A DNA stretch of 64,000 nucleotides from Streptomyces sp. CA-210063 (lineage in GTDB: Bacteria; Actinomycetota; Actinomycetes; Streptomycetales; Streptomycetaceae). Position 1 is the stretch's first letter. Each line of letters starts with the position of its first letter. The position numbers and the translations under genes are program-made. A model generated the notes under the pieces. It saw only the letters and a program-made list of their open reading frames with translations. It was not told where the DNA came from and did not search any database. The stretch is from the NCBI RefSeq assembly GCF_024612015.1, contig NZ_CP102512.1, positions 7,316,001 through 7,380,000 on the forward strand, read 5' to 3'. Of the stretch, positions 25,667-34,679 are shown piece after piece.

Positions 25667-26362
25667 GGCGCCACCCTAACGGCCTACTGATCGCGGTCGC
25701 TGCCCACGACGGCCCTCGTGCGGTGCGCCGGGTCGACGCCGAGGGCGAGCTCGCGCTCGGTGAGGGGGGAGGTCCGCCGGTGGTTCCGGCGACGACGCCA
25801 CTGTGTGGTGCATGGGGACTCCCGAGGAGGTTCCGAATCGGCCCGGAACAGCCGGGACACGGCATGGCGCGGGTACGGGCGTCGCGACGGGAGGAGCGGG
25901 TCGCGATGCAGGAAAAAATTAGAGCAAGGTGAACAGTTAAACAAGACCCTGTCGCGACCGGTCCGGAAGGGGAAGGAGGGGGCAGGGGTGGCGGCCGACT
26001 CGTCGTAGCCCCGACCTGGGGATTTACGCCCCGGTGGGCCCGTCGTCGGGGTCCGCCGACGGGGTGAGAGGGGGGCGGGTGCGAGGCATGCGTGCCCTGG
26101 GGAGGCGGCGCGTTGACGCCATGGGGTGGGCGACTGGACCCCTTGTTTTATTCGATCGTCCTGAACTATTTTCCTGAACGCCGCCGGTTCGACCGGTCCA
26201 GCAGGCACCGGACCCGGAGGCCACGGTCCACCATGCCCTCCCACCGACCGTGATCGCCACCAGCACCGTTACCCGGCACCCCGCCCGGCGGCATCCACGC
26301 GGCGATCCCGCCCGATCCCGCCGGCACCTTCCCTCGTCCCCACCTGCCTCCTGGATGTCGAG
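25667..26362. other. intergenic region with AT-rich promoter-like patch
   Basis: No gene is well supported. On the minus strand TTGTTT, 17 nt, then TAATTT (between about 25955 and 25918) forms a promoter-like pair unusual for this GC content; it could drive a short leader frame or the GntR gene. On the plus strand TCCTGAAC occurs twice (26159-26166 and 26172-26179), which may be an operator before the permease at 26363. Confidence 0.4.
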
Positions 26363-27817
26363 ATGACAACACAAGCCCCGCGTCCCGCCCCCGATCCGGT
26401 GACCACCACCGAGAGCGCCTCAGAAGGATCCGGCCTGCAAGCCGGACTGAAGAACCGTCACCTGTCGATGATCGCGATCGGTGGTGTCATCGGTGCCGGC
26501 CTGTTCGTCGGCTCCGGATCGGGCATCGCCGCCGCCGGTCCCGGCATCCTGATCTCCTACCTGCTCGTCGGCACTCTCGTCGTCCTCGTCATGCGGATGC
26601 TCGGCGAGATGGCCGCGGCCAACCCCACCTCCGGCTCGTTCTCCGCCTACGCGGACCGTGCGCTGGGTCGCTGGGCCGGCTTCACCATCGGCTGGCTGTA
26701 CTGGTTCTTCTGGGTCGTGGTGCTCGCCGTCGAGGCGACCGCCGGCGCCAAGATCCTGGCCGGGTGGATCCCTGCGGTCCCGCAGTGGGGCTGGGCCCTG
26801 CTCGTCATGGTCGTCCTCACCGCCACCAACCTCGTCTCCGTCGGCTCCTACGGCGAGTTCGAGTTCTGGTTCGCCGGTATCAAGGTCGTCGCCATCGCCG
26901 CGTTCATCGTGATCGGAGGACTCGCGATCTTCGGCCTGCTGCCCGGCTCGGACCACCCGGCATCCGGCTTCACCAACCTCACCGAGCACGGCGGGTTCCT
27001 GCCCAACGGGCCGGGGGCGATCCTCACCGGCATCCTGATGGTGGTCTTCTCCTTCATGGGCAGCGAGATCGTCACCCTGGCCGCCGGCGAGACCGCCGAC
27101 CCGCAGGCCGCGGTCACCAAGGCCACCAACAGCGTCATCTGGCGGATCGCGGTGTTCTACCTGGGCTCGATCCTGGTCGTGGTGTCGCTGCTGCGCTGGG
27201 ACGACCCGGCGATCCTCAAGGACGGCTCGTACGTCGCCGCGCTGAACTCCGTCGGCATCCCGCACGCCGGCGAGATCATGAACGCCATCGTGCTCACCTC
27301 CGTGCTGTCCTGTCTCAACTCCGGCCTCTACACCGCGTCCCGGATGGCGTTCTCGCTCGGCCGTCGCAGCGACGCCCCGGCCGCCTTTGCCCGCACCACC
27401 GGACGCGGAGTCCCGCAGGCGGCCATCCTGGCCTCGGTGGTCTTCGGCTTTGTCGCCGTCGCCTTCAACTACCTCTGGCCGGACACGGTCTTCCAGTTCC
27501 TGCTGAACGCCTCCGGCGCGATCGCTCTCTTCGTCTGGCTGGTGATCTGCTTCTCCCAACTGCGGATGCGCAAGATCATCCAGCGGGAGTCGCCGGACAA
27601 GCTGGTCGTCAGGATGTGGCTCTACCCGTACCTGACCTGGGCCACCATCGCGATGATCACGTTCGTTCTGGTCTACATGCTGACCGACACCGCCGACGGC
27701 GGCGGCCGCGACCAGGTCGTCCTGTCCACCCTGGTGGCCGGGGCCGTGGTGGCCTTCGCGCTGGTCCGCGAGCGGCTGGCACGCAACGCCCGGCAGGGCA
27801 AGGTCATCTCTTCGTAG
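26363..27817 (+). CDS. amino-acid permease, AAT/GABA-permease type
   Basis: A 484-residue, 12-helix transporter of the amino acid transporter (AAT) family of proton symporters. The start of TM1, HLSMIAIGGVIGAGLFVGSG, is the family hallmark. MRMLGEMAAANPTSGSF and FSFMGSEIVTLAAGETADP (helix-6 region) follow, then LNSGLYTASRMAFSLGRR. These are closest in pattern to GabP, CycA and proline-specific permeases; the substrate cannot be settled. The ATG at 26363 follows a weak ribosome site (GGATGTCGAG). A strong hairpin at 27851 ends the transcript. Confidence 0.9.
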   Translation: MTTQAPRPAPDPVTTTESASEGSGLQAGLKNRHLSMIAIGGVIGAGLFVGSGSGIAAAGPGILISYLLVGTLVVLVMRMLGEMAAANPTSGSFSAYADRALGRWAGFTIGWLYWFFWVVVLAVEATAGAKILAGWIPAVPQWGWALLVMVVLTATNLVSVGSYGEFEFWFAGIKVVAIAAFIVIGGLAIFGLLPGSDHPASGFTNLTEHGGFLPNGPGAILTGILMVVFSFMGSEIVTLAAGETADPQAAVTKATNSVIWRIAVFYLGSILVVVSLLRWDDPAILKDGSYVAALNSVGIPHAGEIMNAIVLTSVLSCLNSGLYTASRMAFSLGRRSDAPAAFARTTGRGVPQAAILASVVFGFVAVAFNYLWPDTVFQFLLNASGAIALFVWLVICFSQLRMRKIIQRESPDKLVVRMWLYPYLTWATIAMITFVLVYMLTDTADGGGRDQVVLSTLVAGAVVAFALVRERLARNARQGKVISS

Positions 27818-27850
27818 CAGCCAGGGCCCGTTGTACGGCCGTCCCGACCC

Positions 27851-27884
27851 GCCGGTGACGCGGCCCTCCCGCCGCGTCACCGGC
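27851..27884 (+). terminator. permease terminator hairpin
   Basis: GCCGGTGACGCGG (27851-27863) and CCGCGTCACCGGC (27872-27884) form a perfect 13-bp stem with an 8-nt loop, 34 bp after the permease stop. Confidence 0.8.
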
Positions 27885-28421
27885 TTCACGGCCGCACCCG
27901 TCATGCCGGGCCGGTATGTCCCGCGGGGGCGGACCAGTACTCCAGTCGGGCCGCGGTCGGGATGGTCGTCGCGTGGCTCGGGACGCGGGTGTGGTAGCAC
28001 CTGGTCTTCGATTCCGCAGACCGGTGGGCATCCGGTGTTGAGCCGGGCCACTGTGGGCCGCTGTCGCCGAACTCGGCGACATCGAGTTCGCCGGAAACGG
28101 CCCGGAATCGTCACCTCATGGTGGACACCTGCGCGTAGCTCCCTCGGCGGACAGCGGCACCCGCCGCAGAGCCTGCGCGGGCGGAGTCTCTGCGCGGTGG
28201 AAGGAGAATCCGTTGTGCCATGTTTCGACCGTGTCCGCTGAGCAGGAGCGACGTCCGGGATTCCCCATGGGCAGTCTCTCAGGGAGCGGCAGGGACCACG
28301 AAGGGACCGCAAGGACAGGAACCAACCGCCAAGGACTGCGCGAGGCCGACGCAGGTGCACTTGCCTGATCTGCGAGAACGGCGTGAATAGGCACTGATCG
28401 GCAAGGACCGCCAAGATCCTC
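27885..28421. other. gene-poor region with AAGGAC-type repeats
   Basis: No convincing gene. Between 28290 and 28430 the motif AAGGAC, or close variants (GAAGGGACC, CAAGGAC, CCAAGGACTG, CAAGGACCG, CAAAGGACT), recurs in one orientation at least five times. This directly precedes the tRNA 3' half and resembles the arm-site arrays recognised by integrases, though no integrase gene is present. Confidence 0.4.
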
Positions 28422-28469
28422 AAAGGACTCATGATCCGTCGGCCGTGGGTTCGAGTCCCACTCGCCCCA
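28422..28469 (+). pseudogene. tRNA 3' half (CAT-type anticodon loop), likely att-site remnant
   Basis: The stretch folds as the 3' half of a tRNA. The anticodon-loop-like CTCATGA (28428-28434) is flanked by GGA/TCC. The T arm is perfect, GTGGG-TTCGAGT-CCCAC (28445-28461), followed by the acceptor strand TCGCCCC and discriminator A (28462-28469). No D arm or matching 5' acceptor strand GGGGCGA lies in the 80 bases upstream. Integrative elements commonly leave such 3' halves because they carry them as attachment sites. Confidence 0.6.
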
Positions 28470-28634
28470 TACGCGGGACGCCGGTAGGACGCAAGGACGT
28501 CAGAAGTGCTGTCCGGGGACCTTCGAGTAGGCGGCTCTACCTGTCGGTGGGCGTCGCCGCGACACTCGATCAGCTGGGTGTGGACGTCCGGGCCGTCCTC
28601 GGGCGCGGTGTGGTCGCCAGGCCCGGACAGCGGG

Positions 28635-29789
28635 TCACGCTGCGGTTGAAGTTGCTTGTGCGGGCATCGGGGCCGCAGGGCCGGAGCGGTGGATGGGTCC
28701 GGTGCCGTGGGACAGGGGCAGGCCGGTGGCCCGGTGGCTGTGGGTGATGATCTCCGCGGTGATGGATATGGCTGTCTCCTCGGGGGTGTGGGCGCCGAGG
28801 TCGAGGCCGATCGGGGAGTTGAGGCGGGCGAGTTGTGCTGTCGTGACGCCGGCCTCGCGCAGCCGCTGGTTGCGGTCCGCGTGGGTGCGGCGGGAGCCCA
28901 TCGCGCCGATGTATCCGACGGGGAGGCTCAGCGCCAGGCTCAGGAGGGGGATGTCGAATTTGGCGTCGTGGGTGAGGACGCAGATGGCGGTGCGGGCGTC
29001 CGTCTCGGTGGCTGCGAGGTAGCGGTGGGGCCAGTCGACGATGACTTCGTCGGCGTGCGGGAAGCGGGCACGCGTGGCGAAGACGGGGCGGGCGTCGCAG
29101 ACGGTGACGCGGTAGCCGAGGAAGCGGCCGGCCTGGCAGAGGGCGGCGGCGAAGTCGATGGCGCCGAAGATCAGCATGCGGGGTGGAGTGGCGTGGGTGT
29201 GGACGAGGACCGAGAGCTTGGTGGGGCAGGTGTCGGGGTGGCCGCCGATGTCGATCCGGGCGGTGCGTCCTGCTCTGAGCAGGGCGCGGGCCTGTGCCGC
29301 GACCGCCCTGTCCTCGTTCTCGCCGCCCAGGGTGCCGTCGTACGCGCTGCCGTCGCCGAGGAGGGTGAGGGTGCGGCCGAGGTGTTCGGCGGGGCCGTCG
29401 ACGATCTGGGCCACGGCGGCGGGTCTGTCCCGTACTGCTTCGTTCAGGGCGGCGGTCAGGTGGGGCAGGTCTGTCGGCTCGATGCGTTGGACCAGGACGT
29501 CGATCTCGCCTCCGCAGGTCAGGCCGATGGCGAAGGCGTCGTCGTCGGAGTAGCCGAAGCGGGCGCGGGCGGGGAGGCCGTGGTCCTGGAGCACCTGTCG
29601 GCACAGGTCGTAGACGGCTCCTTCCACGCAGCCGCCGGAGATGCTGCCGACCACCTCGCCGGCGATGTCCACGGCGAGTGAGGTGCCTGGCGGCAAGGGT
29701 GCGCTGCCGCTGACCTGGACGACGGTGGCGAGGGCGAAGGGGCGGGCCTCGTGGCACCAGGCGTGCAGCGTGTCGGCGATGTTCAGCAT
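28635..29789 (-). CDS. XdhC/CoxI-family molybdenum-cofactor chaperone
   Basis: A 384-residue protein. The N-terminal XdhC domain reads FALATVVQVSGSAPLPPGT and GSISGGCVEGAVYDL, with the conserved Cys. The C-terminal Rossmann domain contains MLIFGAIDFAAALCQAG, YRVTVCDARPVFATRARFP and GYIGAMGSRRTHADR. These proteins bind and sulfurate the molybdopterin cofactor and insert it into xanthine-dehydrogenase-type enzymes. It lies downstream of the PaoABC-like genes in the same direction, as expected for a dedicated chaperone. ATG 29789 starts the conserved part. Confidence 0.88.
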   Translation of the reverse strand: MLNIADTLHAWCHEARPFALATVVQVSGSAPLPPGTSLAVDIAGEVVGSISGGCVEGAVYDLCRQVLQDHGLPARARFGYSDDDAFAIGLTCGGEIDVLVQRIEPTDLPHLTAALNEAVRDRPAAVAQIVDGPAEHLGRTLTLLGDGSAYDGTLGGENEDRAVAAQARALLRAGRTARIDIGGHPDTCPTKLSVLVHTHATPPRMLIFGAIDFAAALCQAGRFLGYRVTVCDARPVFATRARFPHADEVIVDWPHRYLAATETDARTAICVLTHDAKFDIPLLSLALSLPVGYIGAMGSRRTHADRNQRLREAGVTTAQLARLNSPIGLDLGAHTPEETAISITAEIITHSHRATGLPLSHGTGPIHRSGPAAPMPAQATSTAA

Positions 29790-29937
29790 GGACGGGTCTC
29801 CGTGAGGGACGTGGTGGTGGGCGGGCCGCCGCGGTGTCGGCGCGGGAGAGGCGACACCGCGGCGGCCCTGGTGTCCGGCGGTGGGCCGCTCACCTGCCGC
29901 CGGACGGTCGGAGGGGCGCCCGGGGGCGCCCTGGTGC

Positions 29938-32133
29938 TCAGAGCAGGGCTTCCGCGGTGATGGGCAGCTCGCGGATACGGCGGCCGGTGGCGTGGAAGAC
30001 GGCGTTGGCGATGGCGGGCGCCACCCCGACCTGGACGATCTCGCCCAGGCCCTTGACGCCGATGGGGTCGGCCTCGCGGTCGTCTCCGTCGAGGTAGATG
30101 GCCTTGAGGGCGGGGACATCGGCGTTGACGGGGACGAGGTAGTTGGCGAGGTCGGCGTTGACGATGCGGCCGTCGCGGTGGTCGGTGACCGTGTGTTCCA
30201 GGAGGGCCTGGCCGATGCCGCCGACCATGCCGCCGAGGGCCTGGCTGTCGGCGAGTTTGGGGCTGATGATGCGGCCCGCGTCGTAGACGCCGAGCATCCG
30301 TCGGACCCGCACCAGACCCAGGCGGGCGTCGACGGCCACCTCGGCGAAGACCGCGCCGTAGGCGAACAGGGAGTGCCGTTCCGGTCCTGTGGGCCGGGTG
30401 AAGGATCCCATCGCTTCGAGGTGGGTGCGTTTGTTGCGGGTCAGGAGTTGCCGGTAGGTCTCGCCGCGTGTGGGGTTGTGCTTCACGTGCAGTCGGCCGG
30501 CGCGGACGACGACGGTCTCGGGGTCGACGCCGTGCAGCGGCGACTCTTCGTCCTCGACGGCGAGCTTGATGGCTTGCTTCCGCAGTGTGTCGCAGCCGTC
30601 CTGGACGGCCGATCCGACGCTGGCCATGGTCCAGGAGCCGCCGTGCGGCGGTGCGGGCGGCATGAGGGAGTCGCCGAGGCGGAAGGTCACCTTGCCCATC
30701 GTCAGGCCGAGTGCGTCCGCGGCGAGTTGTGTGTTGGAGGTGTAGGTGCCCGGGCCCATGTCGCTGGCCGCGGACTGGACCAGCGCGGTGCCGTCGGCGT
30801 CCAGCCTGACCGACGCCTGGGCGTCGTTGCGGGCCGTGTCGTAGACGCCGGTGGCCATGCCGGTGCCGATCAGCCAGTCGCCGTCCCGGGTGGAGCGTGG
30901 TTTCGGGTCGCGCCGGTGCCAGCCGAACTCGCGGGCGCCGACGGTGTAGCACTCGCGCAGCTTGCGGGTGGAGAACGGCAGCCCGCTGGACTCGTCCTCG
31001 TCGGGTTCGTTGCGCAGTCGCAGTTCGATCGGGTCGATGCCCAGTTTGTGGGCGAGTTCGTCCATCGCCGACTCGATGGCGTACGAGGCGGTGGTGTATC
31101 CGGGGCCGCGCATGAACAGCGGGGTGTGCACGTCCAGGGGTACCGTCCGGTACTCCTGGCTCACGTGGGGCATGCTGTACAGCATCTGGCCCGGGGTCAG
31201 GACGGACTCCATGAACGTCTCGTACGACGACGTCTCCGCGCGCACGTCGTGAGCCATGGCGGTCAGGCGGCCGCGCCGGTCGCTGCCCAGGCGGACCGCG
31301 TACTCGTACGTGGGCCGGAAGCCCGTTCCGAAGTACAGCTGTTTGCGGGTCAGGGCGAGTTTGACGGGGCGGTTCGTCTCGCGGGCGGCGAGCGCCGCGA
31401 TGGTGACGTGAGGCCAGGCCCGCAGCCCGCTGCCGAAGCCGCCGCCGACGAACGGCGAGATGACGCGGACGGACTCCGGCGCGACACCGAACACCACGGC
31501 GAGTTCTATCTGTGTGCCGAACACCCACTGGGTCTTGTCCCACACGGTGAGCTTGTCGCCGTCCCAGCGGGCGGTGGTGGCGTGCGGCTCCATCGCGTTG
31601 TGGTTGTTGCGGGCGAGGTGGTAGGTCATCTCCATGCGTACGGCGGCCGAAGCCAGCGCCTTTGCCGTGTCGCCCCGCGCGTACTTCTGGGGCTCGCCTG
31701 CCGGTGCGTCGGCCATGTCGGTCGACGGCTGCTCGGCGTCGTAGGTCACCTTCACCAGACTGGCGCCGTGCTGGGCTGCCTCCAGCGTGGTGGCCACCAC
31801 GACGGCGACCGGCTGACCGTGGAAGAGGACCTGGTCGTCCTGGAAGACGTGCAGCCGCTCGCCGGGCGGAGCGACCGGGAGCGGGTTGCGCTGGTAGGGC
31901 AGTGTGGGCGCGTTGAGGTGGCTGATCACCTTCAGGACGCCGGAGTGGGCGAGGGCGGCGCGGGTGTCGATGCCGGTGATGCGGCCCCGACCGACGCTGC
32001 TGTCGACGACGACCGCGTGCACGGCTCCGTCGATGTCGTGATCGACGGCGTACAGCGCCTTCCCGGTGACCTTGAGCCGGCCGTCCACCCGGGAGAGCGG
32101 GGCGCCGACGGCTGCCTGCGGCTGCGGACTCAT
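29938..32133 (-). CDS. molybdopterin-binding subunit of aldehyde oxidoreductase (PaoC-like)
   Basis: A 731-residue large subunit of the xanthine oxidase family. The first domain begins GAPLSRVDGRLKVTGKALY. The molybdopterin-contact motifs include SPFVGGGFGSGLRAW and GPGYTTASYAIESAMDELA, and GLGEIVQVGVAPAIANAVF near the end holds the family's catalytic Glu (GEI). The arrangement with separate FAD and 2Fe-2S subunits matches periplasmic PaoABC, which oxidises aromatic aldehydes. The ATG overlaps the FAD-subunit stop as ATGA. The substrate is inferred to be an aldehyde rather than xanthine. Confidence 0.88.
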   Translation of the reverse strand: MSPQPQAAVGAPLSRVDGRLKVTGKALYAVDHDIDGAVHAVVVDSSVGRGRITGIDTRAALAHSGVLKVISHLNAPTLPYQRNPLPVAPPGERLHVFQDDQVLFHGQPVAVVVATTLEAAQHGASLVKVTYDAEQPSTDMADAPAGEPQKYARGDTAKALASAAVRMEMTYHLARNNHNAMEPHATTARWDGDKLTVWDKTQWVFGTQIELAVVFGVAPESVRVISPFVGGGFGSGLRAWPHVTIAALAARETNRPVKLALTRKQLYFGTGFRPTYEYAVRLGSDRRGRLTAMAHDVRAETSSYETFMESVLTPGQMLYSMPHVSQEYRTVPLDVHTPLFMRGPGYTTASYAIESAMDELAHKLGIDPIELRLRNEPDEDESSGLPFSTRKLRECYTVGAREFGWHRRDPKPRSTRDGDWLIGTGMATGVYDTARNDAQASVRLDADGTALVQSAASDMGPGTYTSNTQLAADALGLTMGKVTFRLGDSLMPPAPPHGGSWTMASVGSAVQDGCDTLRKQAIKLAVEDEESPLHGVDPETVVVRAGRLHVKHNPTRGETYRQLLTRNKRTHLEAMGSFTRPTGPERHSLFAYGAVFAEVAVDARLGLVRVRRMLGVYDAGRIISPKLADSQALGGMVGGIGQALLEHTVTDHRDGRIVNADLANYLVPVNADVPALKAIYLDGDDREADPIGVKGLGEIVQVGVAPAIANAVFHATGRRIRELPITAEALL

Positions 32134-33110
32134 GCGGTGCCTCCTACGATGCGCAGCTGACGCTCGACGGTGCGTTTCAGGAGCTCGGGCTTGAAGCGGT
32201 TGTGCTCCAGGGGGCGGGCTCCCTCCGCCGCTCGCTCCGCAGCGGCCGTCCACAGGGCTTTCGAGGGGCGTTCGCCGATCAGGTGCCGCTCGACGGCGGG
32301 CAGCTTCCACGGCACGGTGCCCACGCCCCCGGCGGCGACCTTCGCTTCCCGGATCACCCCGCCGCGGATGTGCAGGGCGACGGCCGCGGAGGTGAGGGCG
32401 AACTCGTAGGACTGCCGGTCGCGGACCTTCAGGTAACCCGACTTCAGCGGGCGCGGATGGGCCGGGATCTCCACTGCGGTGATCAACTCGCCCTTGCGCA
32501 GCGCCTGTTCACGGTTCGGGGTGCTGCCGGGCCGCAGCAGAAAGTCCGCGAAGGCGACGCTGCGCTCCCCGTCCGGGCCGAGCAGGTGCACTTTCGCCTC
32601 CAGCGCGGCGAAGGCGACGGCGACGTCGGAGGGGTGCGTGGCCACACAGTCGTCGGAGGTGCCGAGGATCGCGTGGGTGCGGTTGAAGCCTTCGAGTGCC
32701 GCGCAACCCGAGCCCGGCTCGCGCTTGTTGCAGGCGGCCGTCACGTCCCGGAAGTACGTGCACCGGGTGCGCTGCATGATGTTGCCGCCGATGGTGGCCA
32801 TGTTGCGCAGTTGGGCGGAGGCGCTCAGTTCCAGTGCCTGGGAGATGACCGGGTGGAGGGTGCGCACCTTGGGGTGGGCGGCGGCCTCCGCCATCCGCAC
32901 GAGAGCGCCGATGCGCAGGCCTCCGCGCTCGGTGACCGTGATCTTGCGCAGGGGCAGCGCGCTGATGTCGACCAGCGTCTCGGGGCGTTCGACGGTCTCG
33001 CGCATCAGGTCGACCAGGGTGGTGCCGCCGGCTATGTAGCGCCCGCCGCGTTGCCCGGCCGCGAGTGCGCTCCGGGTGTCCGCGGCCTTCGTGAAGGAGA
33101 AGGGGTACAT
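32130..33110 (-). CDS. FAD-binding subunit of aldehyde oxidoreductase (PaoB-like)
   Basis: A 326-residue FAD subunit. AGGTTLVDLMRETVERP holds the pyrophosphate loop, QLRNMATIGGNIMQRTRCTY the second FAD contact, followed by the CO-dehydrogenase-type C-terminal domain. The segment CTYFRDVTAACNKREPGSGC is the cysteine-rich insert that carries an extra 4Fe-4S cluster in E. coli PaoB, and all expected Cys appear kept. It sits between the 2Fe-2S gene (12 bp upstream) and the large subunit (ATGA overlap), so the three subunits should be made together. Confidence 0.88.
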   Translation of the reverse strand: MYPFSFTKAADTRSALAAGQRGGRYIAGGTTLVDLMRETVERPETLVDISALPLRKITVTERGGLRIGALVRMAEAAAHPKVRTLHPVISQALELSASAQLRNMATIGGNIMQRTRCTYFRDVTAACNKREPGSGCAALEGFNRTHAILGTSDDCVATHPSDVAVAFAALEAKVHLLGPDGERSVAFADFLLRPGSTPNREQALRKGELITAVEIPAHPRPLKSGYLKVRDRQSYEFALTSAAVALHIRGGVIREAKVAAGGVGTVPWKLPAVERHLIGERPSKALWTAAAERAAEGARPLEHNRFKPELLKRTVERQLRIVGGTA

Positions 33111-33122
33111 GGGGGCCGGGCC

Positions 33123-33809
33123 TCATTTCCGGCGGGCGGTCTGCTCGACCGCCCGCACGATCTTGACGTAGCAGCCGCAGCGGCAGATGTTGCCGCTCAT
33201 CCACTCCCGGATCTCCTCGGCGGAGTCCGTGTGGCCTTCCTCGATGCAGCCGACGCCGGACATGATCTGACCCGGGGTGCAGAACCCGCACTGGAAGGCG
33301 TCCTGGTCGACGAACGCCTGTTGTAGTGGGTGCAGTTCGTCGCCGTCGGCCAGGCCCTCGATGGTGGTGACCTCGGCGCCGTCCAGGCGCACGGCCAGCG
33401 TCAGGCAGGAGTTGACCCTCCCCCAGCCTCCGGCCGGGGGGACCCCCATCTCGCTGCGCTCGCCGTCGACCAGGACCGTGCAGGCCCCGCAGGCACCGGC
33501 GTTGCAGCCCTTCTTCGTGCCGGGCAGGCCGAGCTGTTCGCGCAGCAGGTCCAGCAGTGAGGTTCGGTTGTCGATCACGGCGGTGTGCCGCTTGCCGTTG
33601 ACGGTCAGCGAGACACGGCCGCTGGGTGGAACTTCGGCCGCGGACGTCTCGGCGGCGCCGGTCGGAGAGGCTCCCGCGACCAGGCCGCCCGCCATCACGG
33701 CGCCACCGACGGCGGTCGTCGTGGCGATGAACGTTCGTCGGGACGGGGGCGACGGCTGCCCTTCGGGGGGAGGGCCGTATGACTCGGGAAGTTCGGTGGA
33801 CATGGCCAC
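33123..33809 (-). CDS. Tat-exported 2Fe-2S subunit (PaoA-like) with insertion
   Basis: A 228-residue iron-sulfur subunit. Residues about 22-50 form a Tat signal (SRRTFIATTTAVGGAVMAGG), so the complex is exported. The plant-type 2Fe-2S domain shows KKGCNAGACGACTVLVDG. The helical domain shows FQCGFCTPGQIM and GNICRCGCYVKI, with the second cluster's Cys pairs. Between LVDGER and VNSCLTL lie 13 extra residues (SEMGVPPAGGWGR) that family members lack; they are encoded by a palindromic repeat (see 33417-33455). The cluster ligands are untouched, so function may survive. Confidence 0.87.
   Translation of the reverse strand: MAMSTELPESYGPPPEGQPSPPSRRTFIATTTAVGGAVMAGGLVAGASPTGAAETSAAEVPPSGRVSLTVNGKRHTAVIDNRTSLLDLLREQLGLPGTKKGCNAGACGACTVLVDGERSEMGVPPAGGWGRVNSCLTLAVRLDGAEVTTIEGLADGDELHPLQQAFVDQDAFQCGFCTPGQIMSGVGCIEEGHTDSAEEIREWMSGNICRCGCYVKIVRAVEQTARRK
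33417..33455. repeat. 39-bp palindromic repeat inserted in coding sequence
   Basis: On the minus strand this reads as a G/C-rich palindrome-bearing unit containing GATGGGGGTCCCCCC and GGCTGGGGGAG. From memory, the same unit is scattered between genes in many Streptomyces genomes. Here it is 39 bp long, a multiple of three, and keeps the iron-sulfur subunit frame open. Confidence 0.65.
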
Positions 33810-33881
33810 TCTCTTCGTTCGGCGACGGTTTGGGCGGAGGGATCGGTGGTCTCACTCATCGGCGTGCGGGCCGGCTGTCGG

Positions 33882-34580
33882 TCAGGGCAGCTGCGGGTAC
33901 AGCGCGGCGACGCCTCCGGACAGACCGGACAGCACCTGGCGGCTGACGTCGTCCACGACGATCTCGTAGGCGCCCTCGGCGAGGCCGTCGGCGGCGAGGC
34001 GGGCGACGTCGGCGGGGGCGGTCTTGGGCCCGTCCAGGTCCCGGGACATGTCGGTGTCCATGCCGCCGACGTGCAGGCCGGCCACCCGGATGCCCTGGTC
34101 GGCGAGCTGCACGCGCAGGGCGTTGGTGAGCGACCACTGGGCGGACTTGGCGGCGCAGTAGGCACCGAGATCCGGGAAGGTGAACCAGGACAGGACGGAC
34201 AGGACGTTCAGGATCGCGCCGCCGCCGTTGGCGGTGATCTGCGGTGCGAAGGCCCGGACCACCGAGAGGGTGCCGTAGAAGTTGGTGTCCATGTCCCGGC
34301 GGATGCCGTCCGGGTCGCCGGTGAGCAGGTTGCCGCCGACGGATATGCCGGCGTTGTTGATCAGAACGGTGACGTCCCCCGTGGCCTTGGCTGCGGCCGC
34401 GATGGAGGCGGGGTCGGTGATGTCGAGCGCGATCGGCGTGGCGCCGGGCAGGTCGACCTGGTCGGGGTTACGGGCACCGGCGTAGACGGTCGCGCCGCGG
34501 CTGAGCAGTTCGGCGGTGAGTGCGCGGCCGAGGCCCCGGTTGGCTCCGGTGACGAGGACGGTGCTGGCGGAGAGGTCCAT
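33882..34580 (-). CDS. short-chain dehydrogenase/reductase
   Basis: A 232-residue classical SDR. The nucleotide-binding TGANRGLG is at about 12-19, NNAG at about 88, the catalytic Ser in LSVLSWF and the Tyr/Lys in YCAAKSAQW. Ala-Arg-Asn after strand 2 (AGARN) suggests NADP preference. Substrate unknown; an alcohol or ketone in the surrounding oxidative pathway is plausible. ATG 34580 is preferred because CCAGGAG lies eight bases upstream. It is transcribed with the thioesterase and exporter genes upstream and the PaoABC genes downstream. Confidence 0.88.
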   Translation of the reverse strand: MDLSASTVLVTGANRGLGRALTAELLSRGATVYAGARNPDQVDLPGATPIALDITDPASIAAAAKATGDVTVLINNAGISVGGNLLTGDPDGIRRDMDTNFYGTLSVVRAFAPQITANGGGAILNVLSVLSWFTFPDLGAYCAAKSAQWSLTNALRVQLADQGIRVAGLHVGGMDTDMSRDLDGPKTAPADVARLAADGLAEGAYEIVVDDVSRQVLSGLSGGVAALYPQLP

Positions 34581-34679
34581 GAGCAAGCTCCTGGTGCTTT
34601 GGTGCAGGTGCTGAATGAGGGGATGGAGTACTGGTCGGATGGGGGCGGCAGGCTGTGTCTGGCTGCCGGTCCGGGTGGG

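Noticed and set aside
26420..28432. 670-codon minus-strand frame opposite the AAT permease
   Set aside because: Composition is His/Asp/Gly/Arg-rich noise typical of antisense frames; the plus strand encodes a complete family protein.
29881..32160. 759-codon plus-strand frame opposite the molybdopterin subunit
   Set aside because: No domain pattern; the opposite strand has all molybdopterin motifs.
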